A stretch of 64,000 nt of DNA, from assembly GCF_000308875.1 (NCBI RefSeq), contig NZ_BAGL01000124.1, positions 1-64,000 of the forward strand, read 5' to 3'. Under the pieces are notes generated by a model. It searched no databases and had not been told where the DNA came from. It saw only the letters and a program-made list of their open reading frames with translations. The stretch is from Nocardia transvalensis NBRC 15921. GTDB lineage: Bacteria > Actinomycetota > Actinomycetes > Mycobacteriales > Mycobacteriaceae. Positions 44,345 to 53,658 of the stretch are shown here, piece after piece (position 1 is the first letter of the stretch; each line of letters begins with the position of its first letter). The position numbers and the translations under genes were made by a program.

Positions 44345-45595
44345 GTGTATCCGCAGCACACGCGTGAGGGTGCTACCGCTAACTCGATGTCGTCGATCGA
44401 GGACATAGAAGCCCGAATCCCGATTTACAGTCCGGAATTTGCGGCCGATCCGCACGGGGCCTATCGTCAGATGCGTAGAGACTACGGCGCGCTGGTGCCG
44501 GTCGACATGTGGCCCGGTGTGCCCGCAACCCTGGTGATCAAATATAGCACCGCCGTACGCATTTTGAACGATTCGGATCATTTCCCGGCAGATCCGAGCA
44601 CCTGGCAGAAATCCGTTCCCTCCGATATCCCGATCATGCCGATGATCGAGTACCGGCCCAACGCGATCCGTACCAGCGGCACGGAGCACGCGCGCTACCG
44701 CAAATCCATCGGCGACGCCCTGGCCGGAATCGATCTGCACTCGCTGCGGTCCATGGTGGAGAATTCCGCCATCCCGATCGTGAACACGTTCTGCGAGGAC
44801 GGGCACGCCGACGTGCTGAGCCAATACGCTCTGCCGCTGGTGTTCTCGGTGTTCTGCCAGGTTCTCGGCTGCCCGCCGGATATCGGCGAACGGGTCGCGC
44901 AGGCCAGTGCCGCGATGTTCGACGGCGTCGACACCGAGACCGTGAACGCGATCATGGGCGAGGCGCTGATGGACCTCACCGCCCTCAAGCGCGCCCACCC
45001 GGCCGACGACGTCACCACGCGGCTGGTCCAGCACTCCGCCGGGCTCTCCGACGAGGAGATGGTGCACCAGCTGGTCCTGCTGTTCGCCGCCGGCGTCGAA
45101 CCGCCGCTGAATCTCATTGCCAACACCCTGTTGTTGATGCTGACCGACAGCCGGTACACCAGCGACGACAACAGGCTTCCGCTGTCCACGAAGACCGCGC
45201 TCGACGAGCGGCTGGCAACCGACCCGCCAATGGCGAATTACTGCATTACCTATCCCCGCCAGCCGACTTTGATCGAGGGTGTATGGCTGCCCGCGCACGA
45301 GCCGGTCATCATCAGCATGGCGGCGTGTAATACCGATCCGGAGATGAATAACGGCGAATTCCTGGACAACGGCTGGAATCTCGCATTCAGCACCGGCGAT
45401 CACGCCTGCCCCGCACACGCCCGGCCGTACGGGCTCCTGCTCGCGCAGGACGTCATCGATCAACTCCTGGACACCCTCCCGGAAATGCAGCTGGCGGTCG
45501 CCAAAGAGGATCTCGTCTGGCGCCCGGGCCCCTTCCACCGCGCCCTGACGACGCTGCCGGTCGTGTTCCCGCCCAGTTCCCCGTTCTCGCTCTGA
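44345..45595 (+). CDS. Cytochrome P450 lacking the ExxR arginine (CYP157-like feature)
   Basis: A 416-residue P450-fold protein. The haem loop FSTGDHACPAHARP keeps the thiolate Cys355. The I-helix AGVEPP (249-254) lacks the usual acid-Thr pair, with Pro where Thr is expected. The K-helix that normally reads ExxR is ALDERLATDPP (285-295), with Ala at the Arg position. CYP157 enzymes of Streptomyces conservons also lack ExxR. AGGAG lies 6 nt before GTG 44345. Oxygen activation may be impaired; it could be a regulatory or unusual haem protein. Neighbours give no substrate. Confidence 0.82.
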   Translation: MYPQHTREGATANSMSSIEDIEARIPIYSPEFAADPHGAYRQMRRDYGALVPVDMWPGVPATLVIKYSTAVRILNDSDHFPADPSTWQKSVPSDIPIMPMIEYRPNAIRTSGTEHARYRKSIGDALAGIDLHSLRSMVENSAIPIVNTFCEDGHADVLSQYALPLVFSVFCQVLGCPPDIGERVAQASAAMFDGVDTETVNAIMGEALMDLTALKRAHPADDVTTRLVQHSAGLSDEEMVHQLVLLFAAGVEPPLNLIANTLLLMLTDSRYTSDDNRLPLSTKTALDERLATDPPMANYCITYPRQPTLIEGVWLPAHEPVIISMAACNTDPEMNNGEFLDNGWNLAFSTGDHACPAHARPYGLLLAQDVIDQLLDTLPEMQLAVAKEDLVWRPGPFHRALTTLPVVFPPSSPFSL

Positions 45596-46439
45596 CGGTG
45601 TAGCTCCCTGTGCGGTAACCCCTTTCGCCGTCTTCGCATCGGCGCCGGGGAACCGCGCGGTCATCGGTTGAGGGAGCCGCACCGGCCGGAGTCGCGGATC
45701 GCGCGCCGGCGTCGCCGCCCCGGGTGGCGGCGCCGGGCGGATCACGCGCTGGCCGGTTGCGCGTCCACCGGTGAGACTAAATGTCAAGGGGGAGCCGGGG
45801 TTTGCCCAGCGGCAACTTTACGTGCCGACCGGTCGCCACTCTCGCACCCGCTCCCGGGTCTCCGGCCCTAGACAGCCGATCCAAGACTTTTTTCCCAGGC
45901 GCCCTCGATCGAGGTCAACGCCTCGACCAGCACTGTCCGGTGTCGATTCGCCATGATGCGTTCGCCATGAGCCGTCCGTTATGAGCGGTTCGGCATGAGT
46001 CGTAAGAAAATTTGTGGCACACTACAATTCGTGGCTCGGTCGGTCGAAAGCAACTCCGCGGCAACGGTGACGCCGCTCATCGACCCGACCGCAACATCGG
46101 CCCGGCGGCATGTACGCACTGCCGCCCCGCCGATTCGACCAGACAGCCCGCCTCACCGACGCGACCGGATCGGACGACCGCATCGATGCGCGTCTACCCC
46201 GCGCCGCGCTGCGCGCATCCGGTGGACGGGCTAGCGGAACAACTCTCACGTGAAGGTGTGTGGTGCTTTGAGCGTCTGACGGGTGATCGTCCCGGCCCTT
46301 TCTCTCCAGTCCCCGACAGTGGCCGCGCGAGCGCGCGGCGACGACGGGTCCCGGTGCGTCGAGGTCCGGCCACGATCGCCTCGGTTATGCCCAGCGACGG
46401 ACGAATGCTGCTGGGATCGAAAATGAGTAGGAGGCGGTT
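45596..46439. other. 844-bp region without a convincing gene
   Basis: No frame here resembles a protein family. It contains four contiguous 14-bp repeats (separate entry), then an AT-rich stretch with a TACAAT-like element near 46023 that may be a promoter. A 47-codon frame from ATG 46109 has mixed codon use and was not called. It separates the P450 from the acyl-CoA oxidase-like gene. Confidence 0.5.
45947..46002 (+). repeat. Four contiguous imperfect 14-bp repeats
   Basis: Units at 45947, 45961, 45975 and 45989 read TTCGCCATGATGCG, TTCGCCATGAGCCG, TCCGTTATGAGCGG and TTCGGCATGAGTCG. They are in exact 14-bp register, about 440-490 bp upstream of the acyl-CoA oxidase-like gene, and next to the AT-rich TACAAT stretch. 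They look like tandem binding sites. Confidence 0.7.
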
Positions 46440-48209
46440 ATGGTTACGCACGGGTACGAGGAAGGGACATCGCTCGCCGAACTTCTTCGGCACGGCAGCC
46501 TGGATTTTCACGATCAGCTGCAGAAGGTGTTGAGCAACCCGCACTATGCCGTTACCGAGAAGCAGAGTCAAGAGCAACGGCGCGAGAACGCCTACGCCCA
46601 TCTGCGCTACCTGGTGGAGGAGATCGGGAGCACCCGGGCCGTCGCTACCGAACTGCCCGAGTTGTTCGCGGTGTTCGACTGGTCCGCGGTGCTGGCGACC
46701 GATCTGATCCCGCTGATCTCCGGTCACTACAATCTGGCCTCCGGCAGCCTGGCCACCCTGACCGACTCCGATTCCGCCGCACCGTATCTCGCGGATCTGG
46801 ACAACGCGTCCAGCATCGGCGTGATGCTGCTGACCGAGTACGGCTGCGGTTCCAACATCGGCTTCATGCAGACCACCGCGACCTGGGACGGCGACGGATT
46901 CGTCCTCAACACCCCCAATCCGCGGGCGCGGAAGTTCATGCCCAGCGTCGGCATCCCGGTCTCCCGGGTCTGCGTCATCGGCGCCCGGTACATCGACGCC
47001 GCGGGCGTCGATCAGGGGGTGCACCTGTTCACGGCGCGGCTGCGCGACGCCAACGGCGATCCCGCACCGGGTGTCACGATCACCCAGCTCGATCACCAGC
47101 CGCTGGTCATCATGGACAACTCGGTCATCAGCTTCGACAATCTGCGGGTCGAGCGCAGTGCCTGGCTGAGCAACGACCTCGCCACGATCGATGACCGGGG
47201 CGTGCTGACCTGGCGCGACGAGAACAGCAAGAAGCGGTCGTTCGCCTCGGCGATCAGCCAGCTGACCGTCGGGCGGCTGGCGCTCTCGTCCTGCCTGAAC
47301 GCCACGGCCCGCGCCTCGCTGTACATCGCGCTGCGCTACGCCGCCAAGCGGGTGGTGCCGCTGACTCCGGTCGACGCCCCGCTCATGGCCGACATCCCGC
47401 ACGTGCGCGACACCTTGCTCACCGACCTGGCCGGCACGGTGGCCCGCACGATCTACGGCAACTCGATCAAGACCTTCCTGGCGGGCAGCGATCTCACCGA
47501 TCGCGACACCGTCGTCTCGGTGATGCTGGCCAAGCACTTCATCCAGTTGCACGCCCTGGACACGGTCACCCACTGCCGCATCAAGATGGGCGCGCAGGGC
47601 ATGTTCAGCGCCAACCGGGTGGCAGGCTATCTCGGGGTCTGTCATGCGGCCATCACCGGCGAGGGCGACTGCCACGTCCTGGGCTCCGTCGCCGGGCGCG
47701 TGCTGGCCAAACACCTGGCCGGAAAGATGCCGCCCGAGCCCGGCCTGCTGGACCCCGCCGACCCCGCCGACCGTTTAGGCCTGCTCAACGCGCGCACCCT
47801 GACGATCGTGCAGGAGGCGCAGGAGCATCTGGCGAGCCCGGCGCTGGCGGATCGGCTGGCGGTCATTCCCGAGGCGCTGGACCTCGCCGAGGCGTACTGC
47901 GCCGAGGAGGCCCTGCAACTGCTCCACCAGCATGCCGATCATGCCGAGATCGCCGCCGTGCGTGATGTTTTCGCGCTGCACTATCTCAACGAGCACGCGG
48001 CGTGGTACCTCACCCACGGTCTTCTCGACGTGGCGGGGGTCCAGGCGGCGCAGCGGCAGTTCCACAGTGCCATCGACACGCTCGCCGACAACCTGCCCGC
48101 ACTGCTCGACGCCTTCGGTCTCGACGACGAGATTCTCGACGCGCCGGTCCTGTCCGACGACCTACCCGGTGCGTGGGCCACGCGCTGCGAGGATTCACGC
48201 CGTCGCTGA
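46440..48209 (+). CDS. Acyl-CoA oxidase/dehydrogenase-family protein
   Basis: A 589-residue flavoprotein of the acyl-CoA oxidase branch, longer than a normal dehydrogenase of about 380. It has the FAD-contact region LLTEYGCGSNIGFMQTTATWDGDGFVLNTPN, ALRYAAKRVVPL, and AAITGEGDCHVLGSVAG, corresponding to the TxEGDN/catalytic Glu segment of oxidases. The C-terminal 180 residues are helical. It would oxidise acyl-CoA at the alpha-beta bond, possibly with O2. A good AGGAGG precedes ATG 46440. A hairpin terminator follows it. Substrate unknown. Confidence 0.85.
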   Translation: MVTHGYEEGTSLAELLRHGSLDFHDQLQKVLSNPHYAVTEKQSQEQRRENAYAHLRYLVEEIGSTRAVATELPELFAVFDWSAVLATDLIPLISGHYNLASGSLATLTDSDSAAPYLADLDNASSIGVMLLTEYGCGSNIGFMQTTATWDGDGFVLNTPNPRARKFMPSVGIPVSRVCVIGARYIDAAGVDQGVHLFTARLRDANGDPAPGVTITQLDHQPLVIMDNSVISFDNLRVERSAWLSNDLATIDDRGVLTWRDENSKKRSFASAISQLTVGRLALSSCLNATARASLYIALRYAAKRVVPLTPVDAPLMADIPHVRDTLLTDLAGTVARTIYGNSIKTFLAGSDLTDRDTVVSVMLAKHFIQLHALDTVTHCRIKMGAQGMFSANRVAGYLGVCHAAITGEGDCHVLGSVAGRVLAKHLAGKMPPEPGLLDPADPADRLGLLNARTLTIVQEAQEHLASPALADRLAVIPEALDLAEAYCAEEALQLLHQHADHAEIAAVRDVFALHYLNEHAAWYLTHGLLDVAGVQAAQRQFHSAIDTLADNLPALLDAFGLDDEILDAPVLSDDLPGAWATRCEDSRRR

Positions 48210-48233
48210 TCCCGCAACGGCCCGGGACGAACG

Positions 48234-48262
48234 GGGCGCCCTGCCGGGGGCGCCCTCTTTCG
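48234..48262. terminator. Hairpin terminator between convergent genes
   Basis: GGGCGCCC at 48234-48241 and 48248-48255 form an 8-bp stem with a 6-nt loop, followed by TCTTTCG. It serves the acyl-CoA oxidase-like gene and possibly the convergent TetR gene. Confidence 0.7.
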
Positions 48263-48281
48263 TATTCCGGACCGCGTTGCC

Positions 48282-48884
48282 CTAGCGTGTCGTCCAGTCC
48301 GGGGTGAGAACGGTGCGCAGGGCGTTCTCGACCAGCTCCGGCAGCGGGGTCTCGCCGGGAGCGGTGATCCAGGTGCGGAAGGCGAACTCGCCGGCGGCGA
48401 GGGCGACGGTGACGAGCAGGCCGGGCCGCGGGTCGGTCGCGGGGTCGGCGGACGTGCCCATGCGGCGGGCGGCGGCCTCGATCAGGGCGGCCCGATCGTC
48501 GGGGCCGATCAGCGCGACCCGCCCGAGAAGGTGGGGCGCGGTGCGAATCGCCGTGCACCACAGCTCGATATCGGCGGATTCGGCCGCCGTCACGCGGTCG
48601 ACCATGGCGGCGATCAGCGCATCAGTGACCTGCTCGGTCGCGGGCCTGGCGGCGAAGGCCGCCACGACCGCGGCGACGTTCTCCAGCAGCGGATCCACCA
48701 GCAGGCTGTCCTTACCGGCGACCACGCGGAAGAACGTGCTCTTCGAGATTGCCGCAGCGGCGACGATATCGTCCACGGTGACCGCGTCGAAGCCGTGCCG
48801 GGCGAACAGCCGCAACGCGGTCCTGCGGATCTCCTTCGTCAGCTGGGCGCGCCGGCGGGCGCGCAGCGGCGGCGGCGAATCCAT
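48282..48884 (-). CDS. TetR-family regulator
   Basis: A 200-residue TetR protein. The helix-turn-helix is TALRLFARHGFDAVTVDDIVAAAAISKSTFFRVVAGKDSLL-like (residues about 22-62), and the C-terminal ligand/dimer domain is helical. It follows the DapB-like gene by 17 bp on the same strand and is therefore likely co-transcribed with it and with the Tat-exported FAD oxidoreductase. Confidence 0.9.
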   Translation of the reverse strand: MDSPPPLRARRRAQLTKEIRRTALRLFARHGFDAVTVDDIVAAAAISKSTFFRVVAGKDSLLVDPLLENVAAVVAAFAARPATEQVTDALIAAMVDRVTAAESADIELWCTAIRTAPHLLGRVALIGPDDRAALIEAAARRMGTSADPATDPRPGLLVTVALAAGEFAFRTWITAPGETPLPELVENALRTVLTPDWTTR

Positions 48885-48901
48885 CGGGGCCTACCGGGAA
48901 T

Positions 48902-49960
48902 TCAGGACTTCAGGAGCCGGGGATGCGCCCGGCCGGACACCAGCGGCAGGTCGATCGCGGTCCGGATACCGGACGGCGCGGCGCAGACGTACGGGATCGA
49001 GTTCACCACGTGCGCGGCGGTGGCGACGATGCCCGCGTTGCCCGCGAGCCCCGCGACGACCGAATCGGAATGCCAGCCGTGGATCACGACGTGGCTGTCC
49101 GGATCGCCCTTCACCTGCATCTCGAACCGCTGCCCGCCGGACCCGAAAGTCCAAGGCGGATCGAGGTTCTCCTCCCCCATCAGCCAGTTCACGCCGATCC
49201 GGACGACGACGTCGCCGCCCACGGTCGCCTCCCAGTGGAAGCGCTGCGCGGCGACCTGCCCCGGCTCGATCACGCCGATGGGGGACTCGATCGGGGCGGT
49301 GGCGACCGCGGACTCGTGCAGGCCGTGGATCTCCGCCTCGCCGATGCCGAGGGTCTCGAGGATCATCCGCACCGATTGGCGGAACCCGCCGTCGAGCAGC
49401 GACAGCATCGGCCCGTCGGCCGCCGCCTCAGGGGTCGCGCCGAACCGCATGATGTGCCGCACCACATCGGGCGCCTCATAGCCGCGGATATCCGAGAACT
49501 CCTCGCCGCGAACGAATTCCACCGATGAGGACATGGCCGTCATCATCAGCGGGAAGATCTCGGTGGCGCCCCCGGGATCGATTCCGGTGCCGTGCAACGT
49601 CACACCGCCCTCGGCACACGCCTCCCGCAGCACGGACGCCTCGCTCTCACCCGGATAGAACCACCCCACCGGCGTGATGACGTTCTTCCCCGACCGCAGC
49701 AGGGCCGCCACCTGCCCCGGATCCGGTAGCAGCGGCGCGTAGACGACCGCGTCGGCCCGCAGCGCCAGGATCTCCTCGACGCTGGAGGTGGCGGTCACGC
49801 CCAGCGGATCGGTCCCGATGATCTCCCCCACGTCGAGCCCGTTCTTGCTGTCCGAATGCACCCAGCACCCCACCAGCTCGAGATCCGGATGCCGCCGGAT
49901 GCACTCGATGGCCGCCCGCCCCACCGAACCCGTAGCCCACTGAACGACTTTCCACACCAC
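48902..49960 (-). CDS. DapB-like NAD(P)-dependent oxidoreductase (amine dehydrogenase/dihydrodipicolinate reductase fold)
   Basis: A 352-residue protein. N-terminal Rossmann motif VVQWATGSVGRAAIECIRRHP, then AVVYAPLLPDPGQVAALLRSGKNVITPVGWFYPG, and a C-terminal alpha/beta domain. It belongs to the actinobacterial family annotated as dihydrodipicolinate reductase or NAD(P)H-dependent amine dehydrogenase, seen near steroid and lipid genes but not functionally settled. It is too long for true DapB. GGAGG lies 6 nt before GTG 49960. The upstream minus-strand region has a TTGACA (50018-50023) that could be its own promoter. Confidence 0.82.
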   Translation of the reverse strand: MVWKVVQWATGSVGRAAIECIRRHPDLELVGCWVHSDSKNGLDVGEIIGTDPLGVTATSSVEEILALRADAVVYAPLLPDPGQVAALLRSGKNVITPVGWFYPGESEASVLREACAEGGVTLHGTGIDPGGATEIFPLMMTAMSSSVEFVRGEEFSDIRGYEAPDVVRHIMRFGATPEAAADGPMLSLLDGGFRQSVRMILETLGIGEAEIHGLHESAVATAPIESPIGVIEPGQVAAQRFHWEATVGGDVVVRIGVNWLMGEENLDPPWTFGSGGQRFEMQVKGDPDSHVVIHGWHSDSVVAGLAGNAGIVATAAHVVNSIPYVCAAPSGIRTAIDLPLVSGRAHPRLLKS

Positions 49961-50052
49961 CGAAACCCTCCTGACACCGCACTTTGCAGTGGGAGTCTGT
50001 TCCCGTATGGAACTCGGTGTCAAGGCTGGACGCGGTTCCCAGCCGAGGGGGC
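49961..50052 (-). promoter_or_regulatory. Probable promoter of the DapB-like gene
   Basis: On the minus strand TTGACA (50023-50018) is followed 17-18 nt later by a weak CAGACT -10. The spacer contains the inverted repeat GTTCC-N5-GGAAC, and CACT-N4-AGTG follows. These could be TetR operator sites. The assignment is inference from motifs. Confidence 0.35.
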
Positions 50053-51852
50053 TCACACGTCCAGGATGTGCGGGAGGCCGGCCCGGTAGCGGTCCGCGTC
50101 CAGTTTCTTCGCGGCGTCGAAGGCCGGCAGTGCCACGAGCGGGAATACCGCGGCGCGCGGCCCGGAGTCGCCGGCGGCGTCGAGGACGGCGTTGGCCACC
50201 GCGCGCCCGGATTCGTTGGCGCCCTCCATGGTTGCCAGATCGATGTGGCTGCGCACGTGGTCGCCGCCGAAGTACAGGTTGGGGATCGCGCAGTGGGCGT
50301 GGGGCCGGTTGTCGTAGGAGCCGACGGTGTTCACCAGCAGCGGCGTCTCGTTGGCGATATCGCCGCCGGACCAGCTGACGCCCGGGTCGAGATGCCAGGA
50401 GTGGATGTCCTCGTCGCGCAGCCAGCCGGTGGACGTGTTGAGCCATTCCTTCAGCTGCGCCCACACCTCGGCCGAGATCTCCTCCGCGCCGCACTCTTTG
50501 GCGGATCGGCCGTACAGGATGCCCGGGGTATCCCAGTCGGAGATGTCGACCGACAGGCATTCCCGCACGCTGCCGTCGCCGTACTTCGCCGCGAAATCCC
50601 CGACCCACATCGGCGCCTGCCGCAGCGCCGTGAGCGCCCACGGCGAGCCGAGCGCCGCGATGTGCCCCTCCGGCAGGTCGGTCGAGCGGCGCAGGAAGTA
50701 CTGGATCCCGACCATCCAGTCGGTCAGTAGGTCTCGCATTCCGGCCAGGTGCGGATCCGCCTCCAGAATCCGGTCGTTCAGCAGCGGCAACGCCCGGTCC
50801 ACGGGCATGGCGCAGACGTAGTGGTCCGCCTCGACGCGGGAGGTCGCGCCGCGGGCGTCGGTGACCGTCACCGATTCGATCCGGCCGCCGTCCAGCCGCA
50901 GCGCGCTCGCCCGGCTGCCCATCACGAACCGCACCCCGAGCGAGCGCAGATGGGCGACCCAGGGGTCGATCCACGCCTCGTTGGTGGGGCGGTTGAGGAT
51001 GCGGTCGACGCCGCCGGAGAATTGCGGGATCGCCCCGGTCGCGGCCAGCACCAGGGCTTCTCCGATGGTGCCGATCGTCCGGGCGGAGCTGAGATGCGGT
51101 TTCGCCGCGACCGTGATCCGGGTCAGCGCGTTCACCAGGTAGCTCCGGTACGCCGCGGATTTCCCGTCCGCCTGCATGATCCGCTCCCAGGTGACGTACT
51201 CCCACTGGCCGAACCGGCGCTCCTCGCTGGAGGTGAACCACAGGGCCATCTGCTTGCCGAAGAACGCCAGCTCCTGCGGCGGGAGTTCGGGTACGAACCC
51301 GAACGCGGTCACGACGGCGTTCTGCACCAGCTGCGGGGTGAGCTGGTCGACCGAGCCGATCTCCACCGGCGCGAAGACCGGCGCGCGGCCGCGGAATCCC
51401 GCCACCGTGCCTTCGACGCGAATCAGGTTGTCCAGCACACCGTTCGGGTTGCCGGGGAACGGAATTCGGCGCATGGTGTCCGGGACATGCTGGTAGCAGC
51501 CGGGAAAGAAGCGGAATCCGTGTTCGCCGGGCAGGTCGAGCCGCCCGTCGGCGCCCGTCCCGGGAACGCCCATGCTGCGGGCCTTGCCGCCCAGATACGC
51601 CGGCTCGTACACCGTGACCGGATAGCCGCGCTCGGCGAGTTCGTGCGCGGCCGAGAGGCCCGCCATCCCGCCGCCGAAGATTGCCACGGTCGCCTCCCGA
51701 GCCGGTCCGGGCGAGCGTCGCCGCGGCGTGATCGCGGTGGCCGGACCGGCCAGGGCGGGGGCGACCGCGAGGGCGGCTCCCGCCGCCAGCGTCCCGCGCA
51801 GTACGTCGCGGCGGTTCATCCGAGCCGGCGTCATCGGCAGCTGTTCAGACAT
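50053..51852 (-). CDS. Tat-exported FAD-dependent amine oxidase/phytoene desaturase-like protein
   Basis: A 599-residue flavoprotein. A twin-Arg signal lies at residues 13-40 (NRRDVLRGTLAAGAALAVAP). The FAD motif is VAIFGGGMAGLSAAHELAERG, followed by YEPAYLGGKARSMG and GEHGFRFFPGCYQHV (second FAD motif). The C-terminal part has LYFGGDHVRSHIDLATMEGANESGRAVANAV. The group includes carotenoid desaturases, squalene-oxidising HpnE and amine oxidases. Substrate unknown; export suggests a cell-envelope lipid or external compound. CAGGAG lies 7 nt before ATG 51852. Confidence 0.83.
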   Translation of the reverse strand: MSEQLPMTPARMNRRDVLRGTLAAGAALAVAPALAGPATAITPRRRSPGPAREATVAIFGGGMAGLSAAHELAERGYPVTVYEPAYLGGKARSMGVPGTGADGRLDLPGEHGFRFFPGCYQHVPDTMRRIPFPGNPNGVLDNLIRVEGTVAGFRGRAPVFAPVEIGSVDQLTPQLVQNAVVTAFGFVPELPPQELAFFGKQMALWFTSSEERRFGQWEYVTWERIMQADGKSAAYRSYLVNALTRITVAAKPHLSSARTIGTIGEALVLAATGAIPQFSGGVDRILNRPTNEAWIDPWVAHLRSLGVRFVMGSRASALRLDGGRIESVTVTDARGATSRVEADHYVCAMPVDRALPLLNDRILEADPHLAGMRDLLTDWMVGIQYFLRRSTDLPEGHIAALGSPWALTALRQAPMWVGDFAAKYGDGSVRECLSVDISDWDTPGILYGRSAKECGAEEISAEVWAQLKEWLNTSTGWLRDEDIHSWHLDPGVSWSGGDIANETPLLVNTVGSYDNRPHAHCAIPNLYFGGDHVRSHIDLATMEGANESGRAVANAVLDAAGDSGPRAAVFPLVALPAFDAAKKLDADRYRAGLPHILDV

Positions 51853-52291
51853 GGGTCATCTCCTGAGCGGGGTGGAGCGGAATGGGCCCGGCGCATCGGC
51901 CGCCGTCCCAGACGATCTTGAAACCCTGCGCCGACACCGGATTTGCGCACCCGCCGCCACGTCGCGGACGGGCGTCCAATACCTCTCCCACCGCACACCA
52001 CTGGGTCGGTAGCGGTGCAGTTCGATTGCGGCACAAAGTAATTCACAACACCGGCCCGCCCGGTCGCCGCAACGGCCATCTCGCCCATACGTACCGCCTC
52101 GGGCACCGAGTCTCGGACAGTGTGTCCGATCAATAGTGCGGCGGGTCGCACCGAAAGTCAACGCCCCCCGCGCCCGGCCGGATCGGTGTCCGGGACAGCG
52201 CCGCGCGGATCGTCCGTCACCGGCTTCCCACTCCCGGCAGGCACAATGGGCCTATGGCAGGTGCGAACAGCAGGTCGGCGGCGGGCGGCCG
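51853..52291. other. Divergent intergenic region with palindromes
   Basis: These 439 bp separate the FAD oxidoreductase from a TetR gene. TCGGACA-GTG-TGTCCGA (52113-52129) is a perfect 7-bp inverted repeat. TGTCC-G-GGACA (52187-52197) is a second palindrome built from the same half-sites in the opposite order. I see no gene. Both palindromes are candidate TetR operators. Confidence 0.6.
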
Positions 52292-52945
52292 ATGCCCTCA
52301 CTGACCCGGGTCCCGCGGCACGCGCGCAAGCCCACCGACGATCGCCGTGCCGAATTCGAACAGCGGGTGCTCGTCGCGGTGGAGGAACTCCTCGCCGACG
52401 GCACGCCGTTCACCGAGATCGCCGTGCAGAAGATCGCCGCGGCCTCGAATTCGGCCCGGTCGACGTTCTATCGCTACTTCCCGGACAAGAGCCGGTTGCT
52501 GATCCGCATGGCCGACCTGGGCACCGCCGACCTGTTCCGGGCCGCCGAAATGTGGTGGACCACAGAGCATACCGACCGCCGCGCGGGCGTGACCCGCGCC
52601 ATCGCCGCCATGATCGCGGGCTTCCGCCGCCACCGCTACCTGCTGCTGGCCCTGAGCGAGGTCGCCGGATACGACCGCGACGTCCGCGCCTACTGGCAGG
52701 CCCGGGTCGCCACCTTCGCCGAAATGGTCCGCGAGCGACTGGAATCCGACCGCGCGGCGGGCCGGGTCAGCGCGGACCTCGATCCCGCGGCCACCGCGCT
52801 GGCACTGACCTCGATGGTGGAACGCTCGATCACCGTCGCCTTCTCGGCCGATATCGGCACCGGCCTCTCCGACGGAGACCTGGCCGCGGCCCTCGGCCGC
52901 GCCATCTGGCTGGTCGTCTACGGCGACACCCCGAACGCGCGCTGA
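52292..52945 (+). CDS. TetR-family regulator
   Basis: A 217-residue TetR protein. The helix-turn-helix ends with IAAASNSARSTFYRYFPDKSRLLIRM (residues about 47-72). The ligand domain is helical and ends WLVVYGDTPNAR. ATG 52292 is the first in-frame ATG before the conserved RRAEFEQRVLVAVEELL helix and has no clear ribosome binding site; an earlier start is possible. It is divergent from the FAD oxidoreductase and likely controls it through the palindromes at 52113 and 52187. Confidence 0.88.
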   Translation: MPSLTRVPRHARKPTDDRRAEFEQRVLVAVEELLADGTPFTEIAVQKIAAASNSARSTFYRYFPDKSRLLIRMADLGTADLFRAAEMWWTTEHTDRRAGVTRAIAAMIAGFRRHRYLLLALSEVAGYDRDVRAYWQARVATFAEMVRERLESDRAAGRVSADLDPAATALALTSMVERSITVAFSADIGTGLSDGDLAAALGRAIWLVVYGDTPNAR

Positions 52946-52963
52946 ATTCCGGCGCGCGACGGA

Positions 52964-53590
52964 TCAGGGGCTCAGCAGCGCGAAGACCGCGTTCAGCTGC
53001 TCGGGGGCCTGGTCGGTTTCCGTTGTGCGGCCGGCGATGTGGTGCAGTAGCGCCCGCTGGAAGATCCCGTCGATGGTGACGTACACCGTGGCGGGCGAGA
53101 GCGCCGGTTCGGTGCCGGAGAGTTCGCAGTAGCGCGAGACCACCCGCCAGATCATCTCCTCGCGGCGGGCCTCGATGTCGAGGACGTCGGCGCGGAACGT
53201 GTCGTCGAACAGGCTCTGGTTGCGCAGGTCGTACCAGAGCCGGTGGACGGCGGCGTCGGCCCGCAGGGTGCCGAAGAACATCGCGGCGAATTCGGCGCGC
53301 AGCTGCTCGGGACTCTCGGCCGCGGCGACGACCTCGTCGTAGCGGGTCACGCAGACCGCCTCGTACTGCCGCACGGCGTGGGTGATCAGGTCGAGCTTGT
53401 CGGAGAAGTAGTAGTGCAGGACGCCGTGCGAGTACTCGGAGTTCTGCGCGATCTCACGCAGGCTGGTCCGCGCGTAGCCGAGTTCGGCCAGCGTGTGCAG
53501 CGTGGCCTGCGCCAGCTCGGTACGCCGCGCCTGGAACTTGTCGCGGGCGCGTCCTTCCACACGGGCTTTCGGGTCGGCGACCTGCGTCAC
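52964..53590 (-). CDS. TetR-family regulator of the 53.8-57.4 kb operon
   Basis: A 208-residue TetR protein. Helix-turn-helix: HTLAELGYARTSLREIAQNSEYSHGVLHYYFSDKLDLI-like at residues about 32-70. The ligand domain has a TetR_C_6-like form (RYDEVVAAAESPEQLRAEFAAMFFG). GTG 53590 follows AGGA by 6 nt. It is divergent from the SDR/saccharopine-like/ligase operon, with three operator copies in between, so it very probably represses that operon and itself. Confidence 0.9.
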   Translation of the reverse strand: MTQVADPKARVEGRARDKFQARRTELAQATLHTLAELGYARTSLREIAQNSEYSHGVLHYYFSDKLDLITHAVRQYEAVCVTRYDEVVAAAESPEQLRAEFAAMFFGTLRADAAVHRLWYDLRNQSLFDDTFRADVLDIEARREEMIWRVVSRYCELSGTEPALSPATVYVTIDGIFQRALLHHIAGRTTETDQAPEQLNAVFALLSP

Positions 53591-53658
53591 GGTGAGTCCT
53601 TGTCGGCCGGGTCACGTCATGTCTGTCCTGTGAGTGTAGCGGTGCGGCGCGGAGCGTC

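Noticed and set aside
46109-46252. 47-codon frame in the 45.6-46.4 kb region
   Set aside because: Mixed third-base use, no recognisable motif and no good ribosome binding site.
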